DNA of 64,000 nucleotides, taken from contig OY970224.1 of the NCBI GenBank assembly GCA_963714035.1, forward strand, positions 62,001 to 126,000, in the 5' to 3' direction. This document shows, one piece after another, positions 16,376-25,233 of the stretch. The position numbers and the translations under genes are program-made. Source of the stretch: DATFVB01 sp963714035 (GTDB lineage: Bacteria; Acidobacteriota; Thermoanaerobaculia; UBA5066; DATFVB01). Numbering within the stretch: the first letter of the stretch is position 1; the number at the start of each line of letters is the position of its first letter. The notes below the pieces were generated by a model that worked only from the letters and a program-made list of their open reading frames with translations, made no database searches and was not told the origin of the DNA.

Positions 16376-18532
16376 ATGCGAAAGCTCCTGACGATCGCGG
16401 CGCTTTGCGCCGCCGCCCGGGCCGGCGCGTCCGCGCCGAAGACCTGGACCATCGACTCGGCCCGCGAGTTCTCCAGCGGGACGGCGCACGGCGTTTCGGC
16501 GCTTCCGGACGGAAAGCTCGCGATGACGCGCGAATCCCGTTCGATCGCGGGACTCTCCGCGACCAAGATCTTCGCGGTCGCGGCCGAGAAATCGGGCGCC
16601 CTCCTCTTCGCCTCCGGAGACGAGGGGCAGATCTTCCGGCAGGAGCCCGGGAAGCCCGCCGCCGTGCTCGTGACGCTCCCGGAATCGGAGGTGACGGCGC
16701 TCGCGATCGGTCCCGACGGCGCGACCTACGCCGGGACCTCGCCGCACGGCAAGGTCTACCGCATCGAGAAGGGAAAGCCGCTTCCGTACTTCGATCCGCA
16801 GGCGGAATACATCTGGGACCTCGCCTTCGATCGCGGCGCGCTCTACGTCGCGACCGGAGTCCCCGGCCGCATTTTCCGCGTGACCGCCCCTGCGGAGGGC
16901 CGGCTCTTCGACGACGCCGGCGACGAGCACGTGCGCTGCCTGTACGTCGATCCCCAGGGGCGGCTCTGGGCCGGTACCTCCGGGAAGGGGCTCGTGCTCC
17001 GGATTTCTCCCGACGGGACGGCGCGCACGATCTACGACTCGGACAAGGCGGAGATCGCCGCGCTCGCGGGGGATCCGAAGGGACGGGTCTGGGCCGCCGC
17101 CGTGTCGCTTCGCGGCGGCGGGGGATCTCCCGCGTCTCCCCGTTCGCCGGGGCCGCCGTCGGCCCGGGAGAAAAAGCCGGACAGCGGGAGCTCGCCCGGC
17201 GGCGGCGAGGGAGACGCGACGGTCACCGTGAGCGCGACGACGTCGCTCGTTCCGCCGCCCCCTCCCTCTTCCGCGCCGAAGGGAGGGGAGTCTTCGGAGA
17301 TCATCGAAATCGGTCCGGACGACTCGATCGCGCCCGCCTGGCGGTCCGACGACGAGCTCGTCCATTCCTGCCGGTGGGATGGCGCGGCGGACGGCCTGCT
17401 CGTCGCCACCGGTCCGCACGGTCGCGTCTATCTGCTGCGGCAGGGTCAGGCCTCCCTGTCGGCGAGCGTCGACGAGAAGCGGGTCGTCTTCGCGAGCGAG
17501 GACGTCTTCGCAACGGATTCTCCGGCCTCCGCCTATCGGCGGGTGCCGGCGCGGGAGGGAGAATTCTTCTCTCCGATCAAGGACACGGGGCGGACGTCGC
17601 GATTCGGCGCGTTCCGAACCGATGCCTCGGTGCCGAAGGGCGGCGGCCTCGCTCTGGCGTTCCGCAGCGGGAACTCCGGGACGCCGGACGCGACCTGGAG
17701 CCCCTGGACGAGCCTGGTCGCCGCCGGGTCGGCGGGGAAGATCGCGGCGCCGCCGGGCCGGTTCCTGCAATGGAAGGCCTCGTTCTCGGCGGCCGCCCCC
17801 GAGCGCTCGCCGCTGCTGTCGCGGGTCGAGTGCGCTTACCAGAACGAGAACGCCCGCCCGCACGTCGAGTCCGTCGCCGTCGGGACTCCCGGGAGCGAGA
17901 GCCTCCCGATCTTCACCTCCGCCTCGACGGACGAAGGATCGGCGGATTCGATCTTCGCCTCGGGCGACGCGAAGGGTTCCCCGTCGCGAGCCGAAGGCCG
18001 GGGACTCCTGACGGTGACCTGGAAAGCGACCGATCCCGACGGCGACGACCTCGTCGCGGACATCGACTTCCGGTCGGCCGAGGGTGGCGGCTGGGTGCCG
18101 ATGCGCCGGGGCGTGCACGGGAACGCCTTCGGATTCGATTCCCGGCTCCTGCCGGACGGCCGCTACCTCTTCCGCGTGACGGCGAGCGATCGCCCGGGAA
18201 ACCCCGAAGACCCGAAGAGCGATGTGCTCGTTTCCGATCCCGTGCTCGTCGACAACACGCCGCCGACGATTACGCTCGTTTCCGCTTCCGCCGGAAAGAA
18301 CGGTCCGGTGATCCGGGTGCGGGTGACGGACGCGCTCTCGCCGCTCGCCGCGGTCGGCTGGAGCGTGGACGCGGGGCCCTGGACGCGGGCCGCCGCCGAC
18401 GACGGGATGACGGATTCTCCGGACGAGTCGTATACAATTTCGCTCCAGCCGGAAAACCGGGGAGCCTACGTTCTCGTTCGGGCGGCCGATGCCGCCGGGA
18501 ATACGTCCTCGCTCTCGATCGTCGCTCCCTGA
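16376..18532 (+). CDS. Secreted beta-propeller-like protein of unknown function
   Basis: A 718-residue exported protein. The ATG at 16376 follows GAGAGG and opens a signal peptide ending near RAGASA. Residues about 60-250 contain repeated propeller-type blades (AIGPDGATYAGTSPHGKVYR, LYVDPQGRLWAGTSGKG, AGDPKGRVWAAAV), similar in style to two-component-sensor propeller or SMP-30/NHL repeats. A low-complexity Pro/Ser linker follows (about 250-300). The C-terminal half has FN3/Ig-like segments, including KATDPDGDDLVADIDFRSA and DNTPPTITLVSASAGKNGPV. No catalytic motif is recognised. It may assist the peptide-binding protein encoded next. Confidence 0.75.
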   Translation: MRKLLTIAALCAAARAGASAPKTWTIDSAREFSSGTAHGVSALPDGKLAMTRESRSIAGLSATKIFAVAAEKSGALLFASGDEGQIFRQEPGKPAAVLVTLPESEVTALAIGPDGATYAGTSPHGKVYRIEKGKPLPYFDPQAEYIWDLAFDRGALYVATGVPGRIFRVTAPAEGRLFDDAGDEHVRCLYVDPQGRLWAGTSGKGLVLRISPDGTARTIYDSDKAEIAALAGDPKGRVWAAAVSLRGGGGSPASPRSPGPPSAREKKPDSGSSPGGGEGDATVTVSATTSLVPPPPPSSAPKGGESSEIIEIGPDDSIAPAWRSDDELVHSCRWDGAADGLLVATGPHGRVYLLRQGQASLSASVDEKRVVFASEDVFATDSPASAYRRVPAREGEFFSPIKDTGRTSRFGAFRTDASVPKGGGLALAFRSGNSGTPDATWSPWTSLVAAGSAGKIAAPPGRFLQWKASFSAAAPERSPLLSRVECAYQNENARPHVESVAVGTPGSESLPIFTSASTDEGSADSIFASGDAKGSPSRAEGRGLLTVTWKATDPDGDDLVADIDFRSAEGGGWVPMRRGVHGNAFGFDSRLLPDGRYLFRVTASDRPGNPEDPKSDVLVSDPVLVDNTPPTITLVSASAGKNGPVIRVRVTDALSPLAAVGWSVDAGPWTRAAADDGMTDSPDESYTISLQPENRGAYVLVRAADAAGNTSSLSIVAP

Positions 18533-18556
18533 CTTCTCCTTCCGGCGGGGGGACCT

Positions 18557-20197
18557 GTGCTCGACCGGCGACTGGCCCGTGCGCTCGTTCTCGCCGCCGC
18601 GATTCCGGCGTGCCGCCGGCCGGCGGCCCCTCCGCCGGAGCGCGCCGCCGCGATCGGGTATCTCGACGAGAGCGCCCCCGGCTCTCCCCGGCCGGGCGGG
18701 ACTCTCTTCCGCCGCCTCGAAGGTGAGCCCGCGACGCTGAACCCTCTCCTCCAGACCGACGACGCGGCGTCGTACGTGATCGCCGACGTCGCCCGGAACC
18801 TCGTCGATCTCGACAAGCATCTGCAGCCGGTCGGCGGGCTCGCGGAGCGCTGGGAGACTTCGCCGGACGGTCGCGAGTGGACGTTCCACCTCCGCGAGGC
18901 GGAATGGGAAGACGGGAGCCCGGTCACGTCGCGCGACGCGATCTTCACCTTGGAGAAGGCGACCGATCCGAAGATCCCCGCCTTCCTCTTCTCGACCGGC
19001 CTCGACGGGTACGCCGGCGCCGACGCGGTTGACGACCGGACGTTCCGGGTCCGGTTCAAGGAGCCTTACGCGTTCCGGATCTACGCGTTCACGCTGCCGC
19101 TCGTCTGCGCGGCGCGAAACGAGAAGAGGGACTTCCTCGCGTCCCCGGACGACCGGGCGCCTTTCTCGAACGGGCCCTACCGCGTCGCGCGATGGCGCAC
19201 GTCGGAGTCGATCGAGCTCGTCCGGAATCCGCGCTATTCCGGTCCGCGCGCGCCGTTCGACCGCGTGGTGTTCCGGATCCTTCCCGACGGGGCGCAGGCG
19301 TACCGGGCGCTGGAGCGGGGGGACATCGACGAGATGCGGCTCTCGACCGAGCAATGGCGGGCGTCGGCCACCGACGCCGGCTTCGCGCGCTGCTGCCGGA
19401 CGACCCTGTTCTACGACCTCTCCTACTTCTACATCGGCTACAACAACAAATCGCCCCTCTTTTCCGACGTGGCGACGCGGCGCGCCCTGGCGATGCTCCT
19501 CGACCGCGGGCGGCTCGTGCGCGACCTCTACTACGGCACCGCGCGGATCCTCTCGGGCCCCTGGGCGGCCGACTCGCCCGCCTACGACCCCTCGGTCGCT
19601 CCGTACCCGTACGATCCCGCGGCGGCGCGCGCCCTGCTGGCGCAGGCGGGGTGGAAGGACAGCGACGGCGACGGCGTTCTCGACCGCGGCGGCCGGAAGT
19701 TCGAGTTCGACCTGCTGTACGGGGCGGGAGGGGCGAGCGCGCGGCAGGTGGGGGAGGTCTTCAAGAGCGACCTGGAGAAGGCGGGCATCGTGTGCCGGCC
19801 GCGGGCGGTCGAATGGGCGGCCTTCACGAAACGGATGGACGCGGGAGATTTCGAGGCGGTCGCGTCGGTGTGGAGCGGCGATCCGAACCCCGATCTCTAC
19901 GGATACTGGGCGTCGAGCCAGGGACCGCCAAACGGGCTGAACAACCTTTCGTACTCGAACCCCGAGGTCGACCGGCTCCTGACGGAGGTCCGCGCGGAGC
20001 CGGACGCGGGCAAGCGCCGGCCCCTCTTCGCCCGGATCCATCGCCTGATCCACGACGACGCGCCGGCGACCTTCGTGTTCCAGAGCGCGCAGAAGTACGC
20101 GCTGTCGCGGTCGATCGGCGGGCTCGTCTCGACGCCGGTCGGTCTCTTCCGGTTCTGGCCCGATTCGACGGCCTGGTGGCGCCGGGCCGCGCCGTGA
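18557..20197 (+). CDS. Oligopeptide-type ABC transporter solute-binding protein (SBP family 5)
   Basis: An extracytoplasmic substrate-binding protein of the DppA/OppA class. The 546-residue product starts with GTG and has a signal ending in IPAC, so it is probably a lipoprotein (Cys19). Family blocks are the N-terminal GEPATLNPLLQTDDAASYVI, the hinge-region GLAERWETSPDGREWTFHLR, NGPYRVARWRTSESIELVRN, and the C-terminal SNPEVDRLLTEVRAEPDAGK. Length is usual. Its stop overlaps the permease gene by four bases (GTGA). The bound ligand (peptide, nickel, sugar) cannot be told. Confidence 0.9.
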   Translation: MLDRRLARALVLAAAIPACRRPAAPPPERAAAIGYLDESAPGSPRPGGTLFRRLEGEPATLNPLLQTDDAASYVIADVARNLVDLDKHLQPVGGLAERWETSPDGREWTFHLREAEWEDGSPVTSRDAIFTLEKATDPKIPAFLFSTGLDGYAGADAVDDRTFRVRFKEPYAFRIYAFTLPLVCAARNEKRDFLASPDDRAPFSNGPYRVARWRTSESIELVRNPRYSGPRAPFDRVVFRILPDGAQAYRALERGDIDEMRLSTEQWRASATDAGFARCCRTTLFYDLSYFYIGYNNKSPLFSDVATRRALAMLLDRGRLVRDLYYGTARILSGPWAADSPAYDPSVAPYPYDPAAARALLAQAGWKDSDGDGVLDRGGRKFEFDLLYGAGGASARQVGEVFKSDLEKAGIVCRPRAVEWAAFTKRMDAGDFEAVASVWSGDPNPDLYGYWASSQGPPNGLNNLSYSNPEVDRLLTEVRAEPDAGKRRPLFARIHRLIHDDAPATFVFQSAQKYALSRSIGGLVSTPVGLFRFWPDSTAWWRRAAP

Positions 20198-21165
20198 TCC
20201 GCTACGCGGGGCGGCGGGCGCTGCTGGCGATCCCGACCCTCGCGGGAATCGTGCTCGCGGTGTTCCTCCTGATGCGCATCGCGCCGGGAGACCCGGCTTC
20301 GGCGACGGGACGCGCCTCGGGACGCCGCATCTCGCGGGCCGCCGCGGAAGCGATGCGGCGCACCTACGGGCTCGACCGGCCGCTCGCCGTCCAGATCGGC
20401 GACTGGTACGGCCGCGCGATCCGGCTCGACTTCGGCCGATCCTTCCAGGACCATCGCCCGGTCGCCCGGAGAATCGCCGAAGCGCTTCCCTGGACGATCC
20501 TGTTGAACGTCCTCGCGCTCTCCCTCTCGCTCGCGATCGCGATTCCCCTCGGAGTCGCGCAGGCGCGGCGGGTCGGCTCCCGGTTCGATCGCTCGGCCAG
20601 CCGGGCCGTGTTCCTGCTGTATTCGATGCCCTCCTTCTGGATGGCGATGATCCTCGTCACCGTGTTCTCGACGCGGCTCGAATGGCTGCCGCTCTTCGGC
20701 GTCGCGTCCGATCCGCCGCCGGCGGGATGGGGAGCGGCGCTCCTCGACCGCCTCGCTCACCTCGCGATGCCGCTCGCCTGCCTCACCTACGGGACGCTGG
20801 CCTACCTCACCCGCGTCGTCCGCTCGAGCGTCGCGGAGGAGCTGGGACGGGAATACGTCGTCGCGGCGCGCGCCTGGGGCGCGTCCGAATCGGAGGCGCT
20901 CTGGCGCCACGCCTTCCGCAACGCACTGCTCCCGCTGATCACGGTCCTCGGACTCGTCGTCCCGGGGCTCCTGTCCGGATCGGTGATCGTCGAGCAGATC
21001 TTCGCGTGGCCCGGTCTCGGCCGTCTCTACTTCGAGGCCGTGCTCGCGCGCGATTATCCGGTCGTTCTCGGCCTGACCCTGCTGACGGCGGTCGCGACTC
21101 TCGCCGCGACGCTCGCGGCGGACCTGCTGTATGCCGCCGCCGACCCGCGCGTGCGCTATGCGTGA
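20194..21165 (+). CDS. ABC transporter permease, DppB/OppB type
   Basis: An inner-membrane permease subunit of a peptide/nickel-type importer. The 323-residue product starts with GTG at 20194 and has six membrane helices, starting RALLAIPTLAGIVLAVFLLM. Also present are the APGDP motif (about residue 30), the YGLDRPLAVQ block and the EAA loop EELGREYVVAARAWGASESE, which contacts the ATPase. It overlaps the solute-binding protein gene by four bases. Confidence 0.92.
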   Translation: MIRYAGRRALLAIPTLAGIVLAVFLLMRIAPGDPASATGRASGRRISRAAAEAMRRTYGLDRPLAVQIGDWYGRAIRLDFGRSFQDHRPVARRIAEALPWTILLNVLALSLSLAIAIPLGVAQARRVGSRFDRSASRAVFLLYSMPSFWMAMILVTVFSTRLEWLPLFGVASDPPPAGWGAALLDRLAHLAMPLACLTYGTLAYLTRVVRSSVAEELGREYVVAARAWGASESEALWRHAFRNALLPLITVLGLVVPGLLSGSVIVEQIFAWPGLGRLYFEAVLARDYPVVLGLTLLTAVATLAATLAADLLYAAADPRVRYA

Positions 21166-21281
21166 AGCGGGCGCGGCGACTCGTCTCGCCGGAGCCCCGG
21201 CGAAGGCGGATGCATCGAGCCGCGCGGCGTCTATTCCAAAGGCGACACGGAGATGGCCCACGTTCGCCGCGGGAGCCCGCC

Positions 21282-22262
21282 ATGGCCGATCGCTCGAGGC
21301 GTCGCACCATGCGTGAGGCTCGGGCCGGCGCCGTACTCCTCGCGATCCTCGCGGCGATCGCGATCCTTTCGCCGCTCCTCGCGACCGACCTGCCGCTGGT
21401 CGCGCGGAAGACCGGCGGCGCGCTCGTTTTCCCGGCGTTCGGCGGGTATCCGCTCTTCGGGCGGTCCCTTCCTGCCGCCGAAGGGACGGCGCTCCTCCGC
21501 GCGCCGGTTCCGTATTCGCCCTACGGGATCGCGCTCCGCGACCGCCTCGCGCCGCCCTCTTCCGCGCACTGGCTCGGCACCGACGACCTCGGCCGGGACG
21601 TGCTCGCGCGGCTCATCGCGGCGACCCCCGTCTCGCTCGCGATCGGCCTCACGGCGTCGGTTCTCGCGATGGTCATCGGGCTCGCCGTCGGGGGCGCCGC
21701 GGGCGCAGCCGGCGGCCTCGCCGACCTCGTCCTCTCGCGGGTCATGGAGATCGTGCTCTGTTTCCCGACGCTCTTCTTCGTCCTCGCGCTCGTCGCCCTC
21801 TTCGAACCTTCCGCCCGCACGATCGTTCTCGCGATCGGCCTCACGGCGTGGCCGAACGAGGCGCGGTACGCGCGTGCGGAGATCCTCAAGACCCGGAAGC
21901 TCGACTACGTCCGCGCGGCGCGGGCCGCCGGCGCCGGGCCGTTCCGGATCTTCTTCCGCCACCTCGTTCCCGCCGCGCTCCCGCCGGTCCTCATCTCGGC
22001 GACGTTCGGGGTCGCCGCGGCGATCCTCGCGGAGTCGGCGCTGTCGTTCCTCGGCCTCGGCGTGCCCCCTCCGAAGCCGTCCTGGGGAGGGATGCTGGCG
22101 CTCTCGGAGGCGTACGGAGAGCGGGCCTGGTGGCTCGCCGTCTTTCCGGGACTGGCGATCTTCGCGGCGGTCAGCGCCTACAATCTGCTGGGCGAGGGAT
22201 GGCGCGAGCGCCTCGGCGGCGCCGCGGACAGCCGGGAAGCGTCGCCCGAGGAGATTGCATGA
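21282..22262 (+). CDS. ABC transporter permease, DppC/OppC type
   Basis: The second permease subunit of the same importer, 326 residues from the ATG at 21282 (GGGAG upstream). An ATG at 21309 is an alternative start. It has an N-terminal helix (AGAVLLAILAAIAILSPLLA), the HWLGTDDLGRDVLARLIAAT block, and the EAA loop region RKLDYVRAARAAGAGPFRIF, followed by ESALSFLGLGVPPPKPSWG, typical of DppC. The 116 bases separating it from the dppB-like gene hold no other gene. No ABC ATPase gene follows; its stop overlaps coaD by four bases. Confidence 0.92.
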   Translation: MADRSRRRTMREARAGAVLLAILAAIAILSPLLATDLPLVARKTGGALVFPAFGGYPLFGRSLPAAEGTALLRAPVPYSPYGIALRDRLAPPSSAHWLGTDDLGRDVLARLIAATPVSLAIGLTASVLAMVIGLAVGGAAGAAGGLADLVLSRVMEIVLCFPTLFFVLALVALFEPSARTIVLAIGLTAWPNEARYARAEILKTRKLDYVRAARAAGAGPFRIFFRHLVPAALPPVLISATFGVAAAILAESALSFLGLGVPPPKPSWGGMLALSEAYGERAWWLAVFPGLAIFAAVSAYNLLGEGWRERLGGAADSREASPEEIA

Positions 22263-22828
22263 CCGAGAGGATCGCCGTCTACCCGGGATCGTTCGACCCG
22301 ATCACGAACGGGCACCTCGACGTCATCGAGCGCGCTCGCGGGCTCTGCGACCGTCTGATCCTCGCGGTCCTCGTCAACGACGTGAAACGCCCGCTCTTCA
22401 CGGTGGAGGAGAGGATCGCGCTCATTCGAGAGAACGTGCTCCCTTCCGACGGCGCGCGCGTCGAAGTGCGCGAGTTCTCCGGCCTCCTCGTCGATTTCGC
22501 GCGCTCGGTCGGCGCGCGAATGATCGTGCGGGGCCTGCGGGCCATGTCGGACTTCGAGTACGAGTTCCAGATGGCGCTGATGAACCGCCGGCTCGCGCCG
22601 CGCGTCGAGACGGTCTTCCTGATGGCGAAGGAGGAGTACTCCTACGTTTCCTCCCGCCTCGTCAAGGAAGTCGCGCGGCTCGGCGGCGACGTTTCGGCGC
22701 TGACCCCCCCCGGCTCGGCGCGGGCCCTCGCGAAGGCGTTCGCCGGCAGGCGTCCGCTCTCGGTCAGGACGCGGCCGGCGCGCCGACGAAGCGCGCGAAC
22801 GCCTCGCGGATCGTCGTCGGGATCGTGA
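22259..22828 (+). CDS. coaD: Phosphopantetheine adenylyltransferase
   Basis: Converts 4'-phosphopantetheine and ATP to dephospho-CoA, the fourth step of coenzyme A synthesis. The 189-residue protein opens MTERIAVYPGSFDPITNGHL, with the TNGH nucleotidyltransferase signature, and has VRGLRAMSDFEYEFQMALMN and the EYSYVSSRLVKEVARLGGDV block. The enzyme is normally about 160 residues; here about 25 extra Arg/Ser-rich residues run past the core and overlap the convergent thioesterase gene by 65 bases. The ATG overlaps the permease stop by four bases. Confidence 0.96.
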   Translation: MTERIAVYPGSFDPITNGHLDVIERARGLCDRLILAVLVNDVKRPLFTVEERIALIRENVLPSDGARVEVREFSGLLVDFARSVGARMIVRGLRAMSDFEYEFQMALMNRRLAPRVETVFLMAKEEYSYVSSRLVKEVARLGGDVSALTPPGSARALAKAFAGRRPLSVRTRPARRRSARTPRGSSSGS

Positions 22829-23210
22829 TCGGCCGGCTCGCGGCGTCGACGAAGACGTGCCGCGTCGAGCCTTCCGCGAGCCGCGTCCCGTCGTCGGCGA
22901 GGGCGATCTCGTAGAAGAACGAGAGCCCCCGGCTGCCGCTCTCTCCCATCCGGGTCCGGATCGTGACGCGGTCGTCGTAGCGGGCGGCCCGCCGGAACTT
23001 GCAGTCGACTCCGGTCACGAGGATCAGGACGCCCTGCTCCTCCATGTCGCGATACGGGAAACCCGCCGCCCGACAGAACTCCGTCCGCCCGATCTCGAAC
23101 CACACGATGTAGTTGGCGTGGTAGACGATGCCCATCCGGTCGGTTTCGGAGTAGCGGACGCGCACGGAATGCTCGACCACCCGGTCGAAGATCGCGGGAT
23201 TGGCTCTCAT
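22764..23210 (-). CDS. Acyl-CoA thioesterase, YbgC/4HBT hot-dog family
   Basis: A cytoplasmic hot-dog-fold thioesterase that hydrolyses acyl-CoA. The 148-residue protein has the family signature YSETDRMGIVYHANYIVWFE (about 20-39), whose Asp is the catalytic residue, and a C-terminal sheet including GSTRHVFVDAASRPITIP. ybgC is often part of the tol operon, but here it is about 8 kb from it. It has no Shine-Dalgarno sequence: a TAGAAT element ends six bases before the ATG, suggesting a leaderless transcript. The 3' end overlaps the coaD 3' end by 65 bases on opposite strands. Confidence 0.9.
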   Translation of the reverse strand: MRANPAIFDRVVEHSVRVRYSETDRMGIVYHANYIVWFEIGRTEFCRAAGFPYRDMEEQGVLILVTGVDCKFRRAARYDDRVTIRTRMGESGSRGLSFFYEIALADDGTRLAEGSTRHVFVDAASRPITIPTTIREAFARFVGAPAAS

Positions 23211-23216
23211 CGCCCG

Positions 23217-23244
23217 ATTCTACGGCGTGTCGTCCCCTTGTCCA
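23217..23244 (-). promoter_or_regulatory. Promoter for the thioesterase gene, leaderless arrangement
   Basis: On the minus strand TGGACA (23244-23239) and TAGAAT (23222-23217) are 16 bases apart. The -10 ends six bases before the ATG at 23210, so transcription should start at or next to the start codon. It overlaps the 3' end of the upstream glycosyltransferase gene, so the thioesterase can be expressed independently. Confidence 0.6.
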
Positions 23245-23948
23245 CCGCGAGCGGGGGGCACGGGACGGCGTTTCACGGCGTATTTCGTGATCGTGAACAG
23301 GATCTTGTATCCCGCCCGGAGCGTTCCGGTCACGGTCCCGGCGATCTTCGAGACTCCGATGCGCCGCCGGTAGGAGACGGGCACCTCGACGATCCGAAGG
23401 CCGGCGCGGACCGCCTTGACCTGCATTTCGCACGTCCACCCGAAGTTCGTATCCTCCATGCCGATCCGGCGGAGCGCCTCCCAGCGGATCGCGCGGAACG
23501 GGCCGAGATCGGTGTAGCGGAATCCGTAGAGAAGGCGGATGAGGAAAGTCGCGAGCGCGTTTCCGGCTCGGGCCTGCGGCAGGAGGGCGCCCGGCTCGCG
23601 GGAGCCGAGGGTGCGCGATCCGATCGCGAGCTCGGCTCCCGCCTCGATCGCGTCGAGCAGCCGCCCCGCCTCCTCGGGATGGTCCGAGTAGTCGCCGTCG
23701 AGGAAGAGCACGCCCTCGGGGGGAGCGGAGGCGAGCGCCGCGATCCCGGCGAGACAGGCGCTCCCGTAGCCCCGCCGAGACTCGCGGACGAGGCGCACGG
23801 GAAGGCGGGCGGCGATCGCGGGGGTGCCGTCGGAGGACCCGTTGTCGACGACGACGATTTCGTCGAGGCGCGGGTCGCGGAGGTCGCCGACGACGAGCGG
23901 CAGCGACTCGCGCTCGTTGAAGACAGGGATGACGGCGGCGAATCTCAA
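23220..23948 (-). CDS. Family 2 glycosyltransferase, dolichyl/polyprenyl-phosphate sugar synthase type
   Basis: A GT-A glycosyltransferase resembling DPM1 and UDP-glucose:polyprenyl-phosphate transferases, probably charging a polyprenyl carrier with a sugar. The 242-residue protein opens MRFAAVIPVFNERESLPLVV, then VVVDNGSSDGTPAIA, the metal site LFLDGDYSDHPEE, and the GSRTLGSREPGA and YTDLGPFRAIRWEAL segments of the family. The C-terminus (TGTLRAGYKILFTITKYAVK) is amphipathic rather than a clear membrane helix. The start is TTG with no Shine-Dalgarno; TAAAGT lies seven bases upstream. Confidence 0.88.
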   Translation of the reverse strand: MRFAAVIPVFNERESLPLVVGDLRDPRLDEIVVVDNGSSDGTPAIAARLPVRLVRESRRGYGSACLAGIAALASAPPEGVLFLDGDYSDHPEEAGRLLDAIEAGAELAIGSRTLGSREPGALLPQARAGNALATFLIRLLYGFRYTDLGPFRAIRWEALRRIGMEDTNFGWTCEMQVKAVRAGLRIVEVPVSYRRRIGVSKIAGTVTGTLRAGYKILFTITKYAVKRRPVPPARGGQGDDTP

Positions 23949-23982
23949 ACGCGCTACTTTAAATCACGGATAATTCCCGCCT
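23949..23982. promoter_or_regulatory. 34-base divergent promoter region with two -10-like elements
   Basis: This short A+T-rich spacer separates the glycosyltransferase (minus) and pabB (plus). TAAAGT (23961-23956) points left and ends seven bases before the TTG. GATAAT lies at about 23969-23974 and points right, ending eight bases before the CTG. Neither side has a Shine-Dalgarno sequence, so both transcripts may be leaderless. No clear -35 is visible for either. Confidence 0.45.
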
Positions 23983-25233
23983 CTGAACCGCCGCGACCTG
24001 CTCTCGCTGATCGAGCGGCCCGGCGCGGCGCTCCTCGACGGCTGGAGCGACGCCGGACGCTGGACGATCGCTCTGCCGCAGGCCGTCGATGTCTTTTCCG
24101 CGGGGCTCGGCGACACCGGTCGGATCGCGAGCTTTCTCGATCGGACCCTCCGCTCCGACGCGGGCCGCGTCGACCGGTCGCCATTCTCCGGCGGCTGGGT
24201 CGGGTTCCTCTCCTACGAGCTCGGCGCCGAATGGGAGGGCGCCGAGCCGCGCGGCGACTCGGCGGAGCCGGCGGCGCTGTTCTTCCGGCACGATTCGGGG
24301 TGGGCGATCGATCCGGAAGGAACCCTCCGCGCGGTCGGCCGCCCCGCCGGGCCGCCTCCCCGCGCGGCCGACCTCCGAAACGACGAGACGCGTCCGGCCA
24401 CGCTCGAGGAAACGCTGACGGGGCCCGCCTACGCCGACGCGCACGAAGCGATCCGCCGGGGAATCGCGCGGGGCGACTACTACCAGGTGAACCTCACGAA
24501 TCGCTTCTCGACGGGAGTTCCGCGCCGGCCGGACCCGCGCACGCTCTTCGCGCGGATCGCGGGCGATCCTCCGCCTCCGTACTCGATGCTGCTCCGGACC
24601 GCCGAATTCGACGTCGTGTCGGCGTCGCCGGAGCTCTTCCTCCGGGCGGACTTCGGGACGCGGTCGGTCGAGATGCGGCCGATCAAGGGGACGGCGCCGA
24701 GGGCGGCCGATCCGAGCGCCGATGCCGCCGCCGCCGCGGCGCTCCGCGCGTCGCCGAAAGACCGCGCCGAGAACGTCATGATCGTCGACCTCTGCCGCAA
24801 CGATCTCGGCCGCGTGTGTGAAACCGGCACGGTGGACGTCCCCGACCTCTGCCGGATACGCTCCCACCGCGTGCACCATCTGGAATCGGTCGTCTCGGGG
24901 AAGTTGAGGACGGAGGCGACTCCCGCCGAGCTCCTTCGGGCGACGTTCCCGCCCGGATCGGTGACAGGAGCGCCCCGCCGCGCCGCGGTCGCGGCGATCC
25001 GTTCGCTCGAACCGTGCGCCCGCGGCGTCTACACCGGCGCGGCGGGTTACCTCGACGCTCGCGGCCGGCTCGCCTTGAACGTCGCCATTCGAACGGCCAT
25101 CTCGACGGACACGGAGATCCGCTACCACGCGGGGGGCGGAGTCACGTGGCCCTCCCTCGCCGAGCGCGAGCGGGAGGAGATCGGCTGGAAGGCCGAGGAG
25201 TTCCTGGCGCTGTTTCGGGGAGGAGCGGCGTGA
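23983..25233 (+). CDS. pabB: Aminodeoxychorismate synthase component I
   Basis: Makes 4-amino-4-deoxychorismate from chorismate for folate synthesis. The C-terminal chorismate-binding domain is clear: RPIKGT with the Lys that marks PabB rather than anthranilate synthase, VMIVDLCRNDLGRVCETGTV, PPGSVTGAPRRAA and GVYTGAAGYLD. The N-terminal domain (SPFSGGWVGFLSYELGAEWE) lies well upstream of the first ATG. In this frame there is no ATG, GTG or TTG between the stop at 23971 and that region, so I place the start at CTG 23983 (416 residues). The end overlaps pabC by four bases. Confidence 0.88.
   Translation: MNRRDLLSLIERPGAALLDGWSDAGRWTIALPQAVDVFSAGLGDTGRIASFLDRTLRSDAGRVDRSPFSGGWVGFLSYELGAEWEGAEPRGDSAEPAALFFRHDSGWAIDPEGTLRAVGRPAGPPPRAADLRNDETRPATLEETLTGPAYADAHEAIRRGIARGDYYQVNLTNRFSTGVPRRPDPRTLFARIAGDPPPPYSMLLRTAEFDVVSASPELFLRADFGTRSVEMRPIKGTAPRAADPSADAAAAAALRASPKDRAENVMIVDLCRNDLGRVCETGTVDVPDLCRIRSHRVHHLESVVSGKLRTEATPAELLRATFPPGSVTGAPRRAAVAAIRSLEPCARGVYTGAAGYLDARGRLALNVAIRTAISTDTEIRYHAGGGVTWPSLAEREREEIGWKAEEFLALFRGGAA

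Noticed and set aside
16286..20053. A 1255-codon open frame on the minus strand
   Set aside because: It lies antisense to the propeller and solute-binding protein genes, is dominated by Arg, Gly and Pro, has no domain or motif, and is the kind of shadow frame that high G+C coding DNA produces.
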